Source: Candidatus Binatia bacterium
Lineage (GTDB): Bacteria > Desulfobacterota_B > Binatia > UBA9968
NCBI GenBank assembly: GCA_025922795.1
Contig: JAICHC010000130.1
Span: 1 to 7,267, forward strand
Reading direction: 5' to 3'
Length of the DNA stretch: 7,267 nucleotides
The notes below the pieces were generated by a model. It was not told where the DNA came from, searched no databases, and saw only the letters and a program-made list of their open reading frames with translations. How positions within the stretch are numbered: the stretch's first letter is position 1; each line of letters begins with the position of its first letter. The position numbers and the translations under genes were made by a program. This document shows positions 1 through 6,611 of the stretch, one piece after another.

Positions 1-3
1 ATA

Positions 4-15
4 AGTTTGCAAACT
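4..15. repeat. 12-bp perfect palindrome after the cytochrome b stop
   Basis: AGTTTGCAAACT is a perfect palindrome nine bases beyond the cytochrome b TGA. It has no T-run within the window; it might be part of a terminator or an operator for a gene beyond the edge. Confidence 0.25.
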
Positions 16-23
16 GCAAAGAC

Positions 24-1175
24 TCATTTTGTCGGGCTCATGGTGTAACCCAAATAGGTCAGCACTACGGAATAGACTATCAGCGCGATACCGAAAGCCG
101 CCGGCCAACGGCTCCACCTTCCCAACGCCGCGCGACGGTCGAGAAACGGCATCAAAACCAACACCAGCCCCACCAATCCGAACCCGAGAACACCCAGCAG
201 CTCGCCCTCAACCCCAAGAATATGCGCCGGCAGCAGTTTGAGTGTTTGAAACATCGCCATGAAATACCATTCCGGTTTGATCCCGATCGGCGCCGGCTGA
301 AACGGATCGGCTTTCTTTCCCAACTCCGCCGGGAAATAGGCCGCGAGAGCCGCAAGCACTCCCAGGGCACAGAGCCATCCTACCAAATCGCGAAGAAAAA
401 AATTCGGAAAAAATGGCATGGTCCTTCGGGCCGCTTCACCGCTTTCCGCGCCGGGCGGTCTGCTCATGCCGTGTTTCTGAACCAGAAAAAGATGCAGCCC
501 GAGCATGACGGTGACAATGGCCGGCAAGAGCGCCACGTGAATACCGTAAAAGCGAGTTAACGTCGCTCCGGTGACGTCGTCCCCGCCACGCAAAAGGCGC
601 CGCAGAAAGGGCCCTACCACCGGCACGATGCCGGGGATTTCGGTGCCCACGCGGGTGGCGAAGTAGGCCAGTTCGTTCCAAGGCAGAAGATATCCGGTAA
701 AGCCGAATGCCAACATCAACCCCAGGAGTCCCGCGCCAGAGAGCCAGGTGATCTCGCGCGGCGCTCGGTAAGCTCTTAAAAACAGCGCGCTAAAGAGATG
801 GATAAACATCGCAAAGATCATCAGATTGGCCGACCAGGAGTGAATCGATCTCACCAACCAGCCAAATTCCACCTCGGTCATGAGAAATTGAATTGACTCG
901 AAAGCCTCGGCGGCGCTCGGCCGATAGTAGAGCAGGAGCAGAATGCCGGTAATGACCTGGATCATGAATAGAAACAGGGTCATGCCGCCGAAATAGTACC
1001 AAAACGTATGACGGTGCAGCGGGATTTCTTTTTTCTTGGCGAGATACGCAAAATCGCTGAGGCCGATCCTTTCATCGAGCCAGAGCCAGAGTTTGCCGTG
1101 GTTGGGCGTTGGCATTTCCACGATGAGTTTAGGCTCTCTTGTTGACAACGATTTGGTCGCTCCTGACGTTGACAA
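24..1175 (-). CDS. Fused b6-type cytochrome b (b6 + subunit IV) of a Rieske/cytochrome b complex
   Basis: This is the integral-membrane di-heme subunit of a quinol:cytochrome oxidoreductase. The 383-residue product has about seven predicted membrane helices (near residues 62-84, 112-134, 144-164, 210-232, 261-281, 325-345, 357-377), i.e. the four of cytochrome b6 plus the three of subunit IV in one chain. Heme b ligands are visible as H112/H126 and H213/H228. The 14 residues between H213 and H228 are the b6f spacing (bc1 has 13). Other b6-like marks are LLPWN (163-167), LTRFY (206-210) and the subunit IV Qo motif PEWY (301-304). The residue aligned with Cys35 of plant b6, which carries the extra heme, appears to be Tyr61. 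The upstream start is TTG at 1175, preceded by GGAAGAG, and overlaps the Rieske gene by 47 bp. ATG at 1115 (Met21) would remove the overlap and fit the usual b6 N-terminus, but has no good ribosome site. The family is secure; the start is not. Confidence 0.95.
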   Translation of the reverse strand: MSTSGATKSLSTREPKLIVEMPTPNHGKLWLWLDERIGLSDFAYLAKKKEIPLHRHTFWYYFGGMTLFLFMIQVITGILLLLYYRPSAAEAFESIQFLMTEVEFGWLVRSIHSWSANLMIFAMFIHLFSALFLRAYRAPREITWLSGAGLLGLMLAFGFTGYLLPWNELAYFATRVGTEIPGIVPVVGPFLRRLLRGGDDVTGATLTRFYGIHVALLPAIVTVMLGLHLFLVQKHGMSRPPGAESGEAARRTMPFFPNFFLRDLVGWLCALGVLAALAAYFPAELGKKADPFQPAPIGIKPEWYFMAMFQTLKLLPAHILGVEGELLGVLGFGLVGLVLVLMPFLDRRAALGRWSRWPAAFGIALIVYSVVLTYLGYTMSPTK

Positions 1176-1590
1176 TGTACTCTTCCAGAGGTTTTGGCGG
1201 AGGCCCCTCGATATTCTTGCCGTTCAAGTCGAAGTGGCCATTGTGGCACGCGCACCAAATATGGCTGATGTCGGAGCGGTACTGGACGATGCACGCCAGG
1301 TGAGTGCAGGCCGCGCTGAATGCCTTGAGCTCATCGTTGGGTGTTTTGATCAATATTGCCGGCTGGCTGCCGAAACGGAAGATCTGTCCGCTGTTCGGTT
1401 TCACTTCCTGCGGCTTGAGCGCAAGCGTAACGGTGTGCGCCGTCGACTCTTCGACTTCCGGCGGTATGAGATACCTGCTCAATGGATACGTCACTGAAAC
1501 GAAAAACGCACCGGCGGTAGTGCCTAAAAACCAGTTGAGAAACCGTCTCCGCCCGGTATCCAGAGCAATGGATCTTTCGTGGTCGGCCAC
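1129..1590 (-). CDS. Rieske [2Fe-2S] iron-sulfur protein
   Basis: This is the high-potential-chain iron-sulfur subunit that takes one electron from quinol at the Qo site of the adjacent cytochrome b. The product has 153 residues. The N-terminus carries a Tat-like GRRRFLNW (13-20) followed by a hydrophobic anchor (about 20-36), as in Rieske proteins exported folded by Tat. Cluster-binding box 1 is CTHLAC (C95, H97, disulfide C100) and box 2 is CACHNGHFD (C113, disulfide C115, H116). Box 1 has Ala where Gly is usual. In box 2 the positions of the bovine Ser163 and Tyr165 hydrogen-bond donors are Gly118 and Phe120, and the usual CPCH proline is Ala114, so a low redox potential is inferred. The start is GTG, supported by a strong ribosome site. 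The gene lies 22 bp after the nonaheme cytochrome and overlaps the cytochrome b reading frame, so the three are very probably co-transcribed. Confidence 0.95.
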   Translation of the reverse strand: MADHERSIALDTGRRRFLNWFLGTTAGAFFVSVTYPLSRYLIPPEVEESTAHTVTLALKPQEVKPNSGQIFRFGSQPAILIKTPNDELKAFSAACTHLACIVQYRSDISHIWCACHNGHFDLNGKNIEGPPPKPLEEYIVNVRSDQIVVNKRA

Positions 1591-1595
1591 TTTTG

Positions 1596-1605
1596 CCTCT
1601 TTCCT
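1596..1605 (-). promoter_or_regulatory. Ribosome binding site of the Rieske gene
   Basis: The minus strand reads AGGAAAGAGG, five bases before the GTG at 1590. It fixes this non-ATG start and lies in the 22-bp gap after the nonaheme gene's TAA. Confidence 0.7.
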
Positions 1606-1612
1606 GACGAGG

Positions 1613-2890
1613 TTACTTTGATGTTCTCTCCATCTGGCGGATCTTGAGAATCAAACCGATGATTAAAGCGAAAATGATCACTGCCGAGACGGCCAATCCC
1701 TTGCGCCTGAACTGCAACTCGTTCATCGCTTTGACGCCTCGTGCATATGCTTTTTCGCTCACCGCCAGCCCCGGCTCAATTTCTTTATCAAGAAGTGCCT
1801 GGTCAAATCCGTGGATCGTCGCCCGCGCCTTGATGAGGGTAGTTTTGGCTTCATTGAGATCGAATAACGGCTGGCTCACTTCCATGCCGGCATGTTCGGC
1901 ATCCTTCAGCACCGCCAGAGCTCTTTCATAACCCGCCTTCAGGCGATCAATGGAGCCGAGCATGCTGACCGCAAGCGCGCCGCCCGAAGAACCGGGCGGG
2001 TGACAGGTCGCGCACGTGGATTTGTCGCCGCCGCCCAACATCGCATCGCTGGTCTCGACAATTGCATGGTTGCTGTGACAGGTCGCGCAACCGGAAATAC
2101 CCATCTGCGCGAAGATTTTGCTATGAGCGCTTTTGTTGAACAACTCGGTGTTGACCGCATGGCATTGACCGCACACGTTCGCAACCGAAGAGACCCCGGG
2201 CGGCGCAGCGCCGTGATTGCCATGGCAATCATTGCATGTCGGCGCCGTTAGATCGCTCTTTTGGCTGATCATCTTCCAGTGGACGCTCTGTTGATACTTC
2301 TCGAGTTGATCGGTCGGGATTTTATACGGCCCCATGTATTCAGCTCTGGCATGACAGGAGCCGCAGGTGTTAGCAACCTGCGTCGGGTGCACCGATGAAC
2401 GAGAATCGTTGGGTGGTCTGATCGCATGCGGCGTATGGCAGCTCGCGCAGGTCGCTACTTTGGGGTCTTTTTGCTCCTTGAGCCGCTTGCCATGAACCGA
2501 GGTGTAGTATTCGGCAACCTGATCGACCCGCAGCGACGGATTATATCGCCTCATGAAGCTCGCGTCCGAGTGGCACTTGCCGCAGGTCTCGACCACTTGA
2601 GTCGGTGCGGGTTTGCCGATGTAGCCCTTCTTCCGGTCCATCGCCTCCAGGCCCATGATGGTGGGATCACCGCCGTGACACGCTGCACAGCCAAAGCCCT
2701 TGGCGGCATGGACGTCCGCTTTGTAAAGCTCCGCAGGTTGGGTCAGATTCTCTATGCCGAGTGCCAGATGACAGGTCGCGCAGGTGTCTTCCTGAGCTTT
2801 TGTTTCCGCAGCGGTGACACCGTCGCAGCCCCAAAGCGATAGAAGCACCGCCAAAGCAACGGCTGGGCTGAGTCTCAAAACTCTTTCCAC
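1613..2890 (-). CDS. Membrane-anchored nonaheme c-type cytochrome
   Basis: This is a periplasmic multiheme cytochrome, probably the electron acceptor or donor of the Rieske/cytochrome b complex encoded just downstream. Nine CxxCH motifs are visible; numbering from an upstream GTG at 2926 their first cysteines are C49, C80, C115, C160, C188, C231, C252, C280 and C305. Several lie near extra histidines (SVHG, SVHW, SAHS, CHTPH, CHGNH, CHSNH) that could be distal ligands, giving bis-His hemes. After the heme domain comes a heme-free, probably helical region (about 320-405), then a membrane helix (about 409-428) and a short basic tail. The frame opens at GTG 2926, but GTG 2890 (residue 13) is preferred because GGGGA precedes it by five bases and it begins directly with a signal peptide. 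That peptide ends in LWGC, a possible lipobox; an ordinary signal-peptidase site near VTA-AE is the alternative. No c1 or f gene is present, so this protein may take that role. The exact subfamily was not recognised. Confidence 0.93.
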   Translation of the reverse strand: MERVLRLSPAVALAVLLSLWGCDGVTAAETKAQEDTCATCHLALGIENLTQPAELYKADVHAAKGFGCAACHGGDPTIMGLEAMDRKKGYIGKPAPTQVVETCGKCHSDASFMRRYNPSLRVDQVAEYYTSVHGKRLKEQKDPKVATCASCHTPHAIRPPNDSRSSVHPTQVANTCGSCHARAEYMGPYKIPTDQLEKYQQSVHWKMISQKSDLTAPTCNDCHGNHGAAPPGVSSVANVCGQCHAVNTELFNKSAHSKIFAQMGISGCATCHSNHAIVETSDAMLGGGDKSTCATCHPPGSSGGALAVSMLGSIDRLKAGYERALAVLKDAEHAGMEVSQPLFDLNEAKTTLIKARATIHGFDQALLDKEIEPGLAVSEKAYARGVKAMNELQFRRKGLAVSAVIIFALIIGLILKIRQMERTSK

Positions 2891-2895
2891 CCCGG

Positions 2896-2900
2896 TCCCC
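2896..2900 (-). promoter_or_regulatory. Ribosome binding site favouring the GTG start at 2890
   Basis: The minus strand reads GGGGA followed by five bases and then GTG at 2890. No comparable purine-rich site precedes the alternative GTG at 2926, so this short site decides the start chosen for the nonaheme cytochrome. Confidence 0.45.
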
Positions 2901-2910
2901 GCACCCAAAA

Positions 2911-2938
2911 AATAAATGAATTCCACTCAGGCAGCCAA
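2911..2938 (-). promoter_or_regulatory. Weak sigma70-like promoter candidate before the nonaheme gene
   Basis: On the minus strand TTGGCT (2938-2933) is separated by 16 bases from TTTATT (2916-2911); each box matches the consensus at four of six positions. Transcription from here would start about 14 bases before GTG 2890, enough for the GGGGA site but too late for GTG 2926. It is only a candidate, since AT-rich tracts often give such matches. Confidence 0.22.
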
Positions 2939-3048
2939 TCTTACCCGCATCGTGGCCCGGGCAAAAGATTTTTGTCGTCGTCGATCACATGTAGAACCCG
3001 GATGTCCTCGTCTTGCGAGCTGTCCGCGACACAACCAATGGATCTTGG

Positions 3049-3070
3049 CCGTGAATGGATTCACTCACGG
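3049..3070 (-). repeat. Hairpin in the mtrB-nonaheme gap
   Basis: The minus strand reads CCGTGAGTG, a four-base loop, then CATTCACGG: a 9-bp stem with one G-U wobble that pairs fully only in minus-strand RNA. No T-run follows, so it is not a standard terminator. It could be a leader or processing structure, or an operator. Confidence 0.45.
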
Positions 3071-3160
3071 TGCAAAGCGACAACAGAGAGGGCCAAAGCG
3101 AAACTCCAAACCGAGCTTGTCGCGTCATTCGTTCGATAACAGAATGAGGCAGTGGACGGC

Positions 3161-3187
3161 GAACAAGGAAATTTCCCTGGGAACAAG
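3161..3187. repeat. Paired direct repeat around a 10-bp palindrome
   Basis: GAACAAG occurs at 3161-3167 and 3181-3187, exactly 20 bp apart (about two helical turns). The perfect palindrome GGAAATTTCC (3167-3176) lies between them. The arrangement resembles a binding site but could be chance. Confidence 0.3.
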
Positions 3188-3226
3188 CAGCATATTGAGC
3201 CGGCACTTTGCGGTGTGAGCTATACC

Positions 3227-5530
3227 CTAAAATTTTAGACGGACGCCAAGGAAACCGATGTGCGCCTGATAGGATCCCTTGCCACGGTCGCCCAAGAAAA
3301 TCGATCGGCCGATGGAGTTGCTGAAATTCGGTCCTCCTGCCGGCGTTTCTACGTCGCCCATCCAGAGCCGCATAAGATCCACGCCGGCGTCCTTGCTGCT
3401 ATAACTATTGAAGTAATAGCCCAGCTTGAGCGAAACGTTCTTATGAAGGATGTATTCCAAGCGAGCGATAAACTCATGCCAGCGATTCACTATGGTCGGA
3501 TAATCGGTCGCCGGTACCAGCCCTGTATCTCCTGACGCGGCGCTATTGCCGCTCGATCGGACCTCGCTGCTGCCGAAGGAGAATCCATACTGGAAATGCA
3601 GATTCAGCAAGTTTTTAACGACCTGCATCTCCGTGCCGAGTTTAACCGTATGGATCTCGTCGTTACCACGGCTTCGCCAAGTTGCGGCGGGACAGTTTTC
3701 GGCGGTTCGGAGATCCAAGTCGGGACAGCCGCCGGGGCCGGTGTTACGGGCGATCGCTTGCATTCTCCAGTCGAACCGCTCCCAATTATAGTCGCCGAAA
3801 ATCGACAGCCATTGGAGCGGCGCATAGATAAACCCCAGCGATGGGGCATAATCGATGTCCTTCTGCACCCCGATGACCGTGCGGGGATAACGATCATTGG
3901 TGAAATCGAAGCCGCCGTGAAGAGTCAAATTTTCCAGCGGAGAGATTTGGGTGAAAAAACTAAATCTATCCCTCTGGCGTGCGGCTTGATCAAACTTCCG
4001 CAATTCTTCCAGGCGTGACAATCGGACATCTTCAGGAGTCTCGCCGATCTCGACCGCCGCGTTGCGGCCGGCGTCGTAATCATGGGCATCGCGAATCGAT
4101 CTCCTGTAAGCGATCCGGAACAACGTCCACGCGCTAGGCTTAATGTCGAAGGTGGGGCCAAAACTATGTTCGTTTGAGTTCAAAAGTTCGCGCGCGTACT
4201 CGCGATGCATTCGTTCCCACCCGTATCCTAATTTTGCCGTGAGCCATCGTGCCACGTTATAAGAAGCATCCAGGCCGATGTTCTGTTTGGCATAGGAGTA
4301 CGGGAACGAAAGAAGCTCGGTGCCGTTCGTCACACCCTGATCGTTGACAATAAAGCCATTCGGCAAGAGCACTCGTTTACTGCGATTGTCGAAATCGTAA
4401 TAACGGTAAGACGCTTTGAGGCCCACGTCTCTAAAAAAATTATTGACCAAGGTGGCGTTGATCATCGTCGGCCGAACATCGCCGTCAAGGCTGCGCCGGC
4501 TGATCGTCGGTTGGATGACCGCGCTGTTGACGGTAAACGGCAGGAACGAATCGTCCTGCAACCTCCAACCGTAGGAGAAAGCGCTGACGAAGTTGGTCTT
4601 GAATGGCAAGCTAGCGGTGCCGTTCAGAGTAAAAGTATGAGCTTGATTGCTTGGATAAAGATCCAGACGGCCGCGGCACGGGCCCGTTCCAGCGCCCTGG
4701 TTATACGTCGCGGAATCCACGCAAGCGGCGCCGACTCCGGTGGTGGTAATGGGATTGTCCCACGTCAATGTGCTGACATTGTTGTGAAACAGCGAGCCGT
4801 TGTAGGTGAGCCCGAGCGACCACCCCTCACCGGCGTATTCGCCGCCAAGCTCGATGTTGTGGGTTTGGTAATCGATCGGCTCGGCCAGCTCGGTGATATT
4901 GTAACTACCCGGGCTCGGGCCGAAGTAAGCGCCGAAGGCGCGCTTGCCGGCGGTATTTTGCGAGCCGTAACCGCCGCGGAAAGTCCAACCAGGGTTTGGC
5001 GTGTAGCGCACGTTGAATCTCGCTAAGCCGTTATAAAGTTTCAGGTCTACAGGTTGCGCGTTCGCGTTAACCCAGTCGCGCACGTTGGCGCCCGTTGTGC
5101 CGGCCGGTTTGCTCGGCAGGGTATATCTTCCATCGTTCATGTTGTAAGGCGTGCGCGCGTTATCGACATTGAACAGGTGGGGGATCTGATCCCAGACAAA
5201 CTCGACGTCCACGAGCCCATATCTGCCGGTGCGCAAGCGATAGCTCTGATCGTCGCGACCGGTCTTCAAGGAGTCGAACTCGAGATAGAAATCTTTTTTC
5301 TTGCTATCGATGAATAGCTCGAGTTGCGGCACGACGACCGTTTCCGGCAGATCGCGATACTCTTCCAGCTTCGAGGTATTGCCGCTACGATGGCTCGGCA
5401 TCCCGCCCGCTTCGATCGACCCGCTCACCGTATAATCCCCTAAATCCACTTGAGCCGGGCTCGGCGCAGCCACGAACAAGAGAGTCGTTATGCTCATACT
5501 CAAAAGCAAAACCGCTTTTTGGTATCTCAT
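3227..5530 (-). CDS. mtrB: MtrB/PioB-family outer-membrane beta-barrel (decaheme-associated porin)
   Basis: This is the outer-membrane barrel that sheathes an MtrA-type decaheme cytochrome and lets electrons cross the outer membrane. The 767-residue product starts with a signal peptide (about 1-26). It continues as alternating amphipathic, aromatic-rich strands (for example 168-190, 226-248, 370-382, 416-440, 536-545, 686-712) and ends in strand IGFLGVRLKF with a terminal Phe, the usual barrel-assembly signal. Shewanella MtrB is near 700 residues and PioB near 800, so the length fits. The N-terminal CxxC of Shewanella MtrB is absent; the only cysteines are C270/C285 and C602/C613, each pair in a Gly-rich segment that looks like a loop and might form a disulfide. 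The ATG start has a near-perfect ribosome site. The decaheme partner is 15 bp upstream, strongly supporting the assignment. MtrB versus PioB cannot be separated by eye. Confidence 0.93.
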   Translation of the reverse strand: MRYQKAVLLLSMSITTLLFVAAPSPAQVDLGDYTVSGSIEAGGMPSHRSGNTSKLEEYRDLPETVVVPQLELFIDSKKKDFYLEFDSLKTGRDDQSYRLRTGRYGLVDVEFVWDQIPHLFNVDNARTPYNMNDGRYTLPSKPAGTTGANVRDWVNANAQPVDLKLYNGLARFNVRYTPNPGWTFRGGYGSQNTAGKRAFGAYFGPSPGSYNITELAEPIDYQTHNIELGGEYAGEGWSLGLTYNGSLFHNNVSTLTWDNPITTTGVGAACVDSATYNQGAGTGPCRGRLDLYPSNQAHTFTLNGTASLPFKTNFVSAFSYGWRLQDDSFLPFTVNSAVIQPTISRRSLDGDVRPTMINATLVNNFFRDVGLKASYRYYDFDNRSKRVLLPNGFIVNDQGVTNGTELLSFPYSYAKQNIGLDASYNVARWLTAKLGYGWERMHREYARELLNSNEHSFGPTFDIKPSAWTLFRIAYRRSIRDAHDYDAGRNAAVEIGETPEDVRLSRLEELRKFDQAARQRDRFSFFTQISPLENLTLHGGFDFTNDRYPRTVIGVQKDIDYAPSLGFIYAPLQWLSIFGDYNWERFDWRMQAIARNTGPGGCPDLDLRTAENCPAATWRSRGNDEIHTVKLGTEMQVVKNLLNLHFQYGFSFGSSEVRSSGNSAASGDTGLVPATDYPTIVNRWHEFIARLEYILHKNVSLKLGYYFNSYSSKDAGVDLMRLWMGDVETPAGGPNFSNSIGRSIFLGDRGKGSYQAHIGFLGVRLKF

Positions 5531-5536
5531 CTCCGA

Positions 5537-5543
5537 CCTCCTT
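5537..5543 (-). promoter_or_regulatory. Strong ribosome binding site of the mtrB-like gene
   Basis: The minus strand reads AAGGAGG six bases before ATG 5530, an almost ideal Shine-Dalgarno inside the 15-bp gap after the decaheme stop. It implies efficient translation of the barrel from a shared message. Confidence 0.8.
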
Positions 5544-5545
5544 CC

Positions 5546-6514
5546 CTAGCGGGTGTAAAATTTCCCCGACGGGTGATTGCTTCCATGCACCTGGCTATGA
5601 CAGTTGGTGCAGCTTCTGTTGAAGGCAAAAACGGAAGGACCCACCGTTGGGGAGAGCTGCCTCAAAGGCCGCGGCGTGGCCGGATGGCGCGTGTGAATGT
5701 GGCATTGGGTACAAAGCCGTGGGTCGGTGACTTTCAGCAAACGGTCGTTGACCGAACCATGCGGTTCATGACAGTTGGAGCAAGCTTCCAAAACCGGCGG
5801 ATGCTCCCACAAGAACGGACCGCGGCGCTCCGCGTGGCAGGTGTAACAATTTTCATTGACGCTCGTCTGCCGGAGCTGCGCCGGGTTGGGGCTGCCGTGC
5901 GGATTATGACAGTCAGAACAGACGATCTTTCCTTCTCGCAGCGGCATATGCGACGAACGCAGGACCTGCGCCTTGCGCTGCAGGTGACACTGACCGCAAA
6001 CCTCGATCTCCGCCCGATTGACACCGAACGGCGTTACTTGGGTCAATTTCGCGAGCTGCTTGCCGCTGGTTTTTTCCATCAACGTGTGGCAGTTGACGCA
6101 CGCTATGCCGCGGCCCGCGTGCGTGCTCGCCTTCCAATAAGTCTGAATGCCGCGCTCGTGGCAGGTGAGACAGGGCTGGTTTTGTACTTCGGCGGATTCG
6201 CCGGAATCTTTGCGGAACGTGATCATCCCGCCAACGCCCTTGCCTCCACCTGCGGCAACATGATTGCTCCCCGGGCCATGGCAATTTTCGCAAGCTCGCT
6301 TCTCGGTTTCGTTACGCGGATTGAAAAGAAAAATGCGTCCCATCACGGTGTTAGAAAATTTCTCAAAGGCGGGAGCGTGGCAGGCTTGACAGACTTCGTT
6401 GCCGACGTAAGTTGCCGGGCTTGATTCGGCCGGCTTTTTTTCCGCCGACGAAGCTAACAAGTAAAGACCGAGAAATAGGAAACAGGCGGGGACCGTTAAG
6501 AATAATCGTCTCAT
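5546..6514 (-). CDS. mtrA: MtrA/DmsE-family periplasmic decaheme c-type cytochrome
   Basis: This decaheme cytochrome would relay electrons between the periplasm and the cell surface from inside the MtrB-like barrel. The 322-residue product has a signal peptide (MRRLF start, hydrophobic core about 4-20, probable cleavage after ASSA at residue 24). It carries exactly ten CxxCH motifs, with first cysteines at C42, C75, C115, C139, C173, C199, C223, C245, C268 and C302. Motifs such as CHNPHGS and CHEPHGS and scattered single histidines supply candidate distal ligands. Size and heme count match Shewanella MtrA (about 330 residues, ten hemes); the long N-terminal extension of PioA is absent. There is no membrane anchor other than the signal peptide. 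The ATG is preceded by GGGAAAG at close spacing. It is the first gene after a 440-bp gap and sits immediately before the barrel gene, the standard order of this conduit. Confidence 0.95.
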   Translation of the reverse strand: MRRLFLTVPACFLFLGLYLLASSAEKKPAESSPATYVGNEVCQACHAPAFEKFSNTVMGRIFLFNPRNETEKRACENCHGPGSNHVAAGGGKGVGGMITFRKDSGESAEVQNQPCLTCHERGIQTYWKASTHAGRGIACVNCHTLMEKTSGKQLAKLTQVTPFGVNRAEIEVCGQCHLQRKAQVLRSSHMPLREGKIVCSDCHNPHGSPNPAQLRQTSVNENCYTCHAERRGPFLWEHPPVLEACSNCHEPHGSVNDRLLKVTDPRLCTQCHIHTRHPATPRPLRQLSPTVGPSVFAFNRSCTNCHSQVHGSNHPSGKFYTR

Positions 6515-6565
6515 GACTTTCCCATATCGCCCTGAAAAATTGAACTTACTCTGGAATTAATGGAG

Positions 6566-6595
6566 CTTATAGCATTGAGATTGCGCGCACGTCTA
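6566..6595 (-). promoter_or_regulatory. Weak promoter candidate for the mtrA-mtrB operon
   Basis: On the minus strand TATAAG (6571-6566) follows TAGACG (6595-6590) with an 18-base spacer; five and four of six positions match the sigma70 boxes. It lies about 50 bases before ATG 6514. The support is only positional and consensus-based. Confidence 0.3.
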
Positions 6596-6611
6596 TGGGT
6601 CAATCGGCCCA

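Larger units (their letters stand above)
2891..3226. other. Gene-free stretch between the mtrB-like and nonaheme genes
   Basis: No convincing protein is seen here: the longest minus-strand frame (2985-3206, 73 residues) has no recognisable motif. The stretch holds a 9-bp-stem hairpin (3049-3070), a direct-repeat/palindrome element (3161-3187), a 6-bp inverted repeat TCATTC/GAATGA with an 11-base spacer (3125-3147) and a weak promoter candidate. No intrinsic terminator with a T-run was found after the mtrB stop, so read-through is possible. The length contrasts with the 15-22 bp gaps elsewhere and suggests separate control of the two gene blocks. Confidence 0.6.

Noticed and set aside
1036..1497. 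Plus-strand frame of 153 codons opposite the Rieske gene
   Set aside because: It has no family motif and is fully explained as the antisense of the Rieske and cytochrome b genes, which carry clear ligand motifs.
2001..2782. CRISPR or tandem repeat array suggested by recurring TGACAGGTCGCGCA
   Set aside because: Copies are few and unevenly spaced, and each lies exactly on a heme-binding codon block.
2985..3206. Minus-strand frame of 73 codons in the mtrB-nonaheme gap
   Set aside because: It starts at GTG without a ribosome site, has no signal, heme or other motif, and its composition looks random.
5450..6424. Long plus-strand open frame of 324 codons opposite the decaheme gene
   Set aside because: It is the antisense of the decaheme CDS and the mtrB start. 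Its repeated MTVGA-like and similar stretches are the reverse of CxxCH codons, and the opposite strand has ten heme motifs and a signal peptide.
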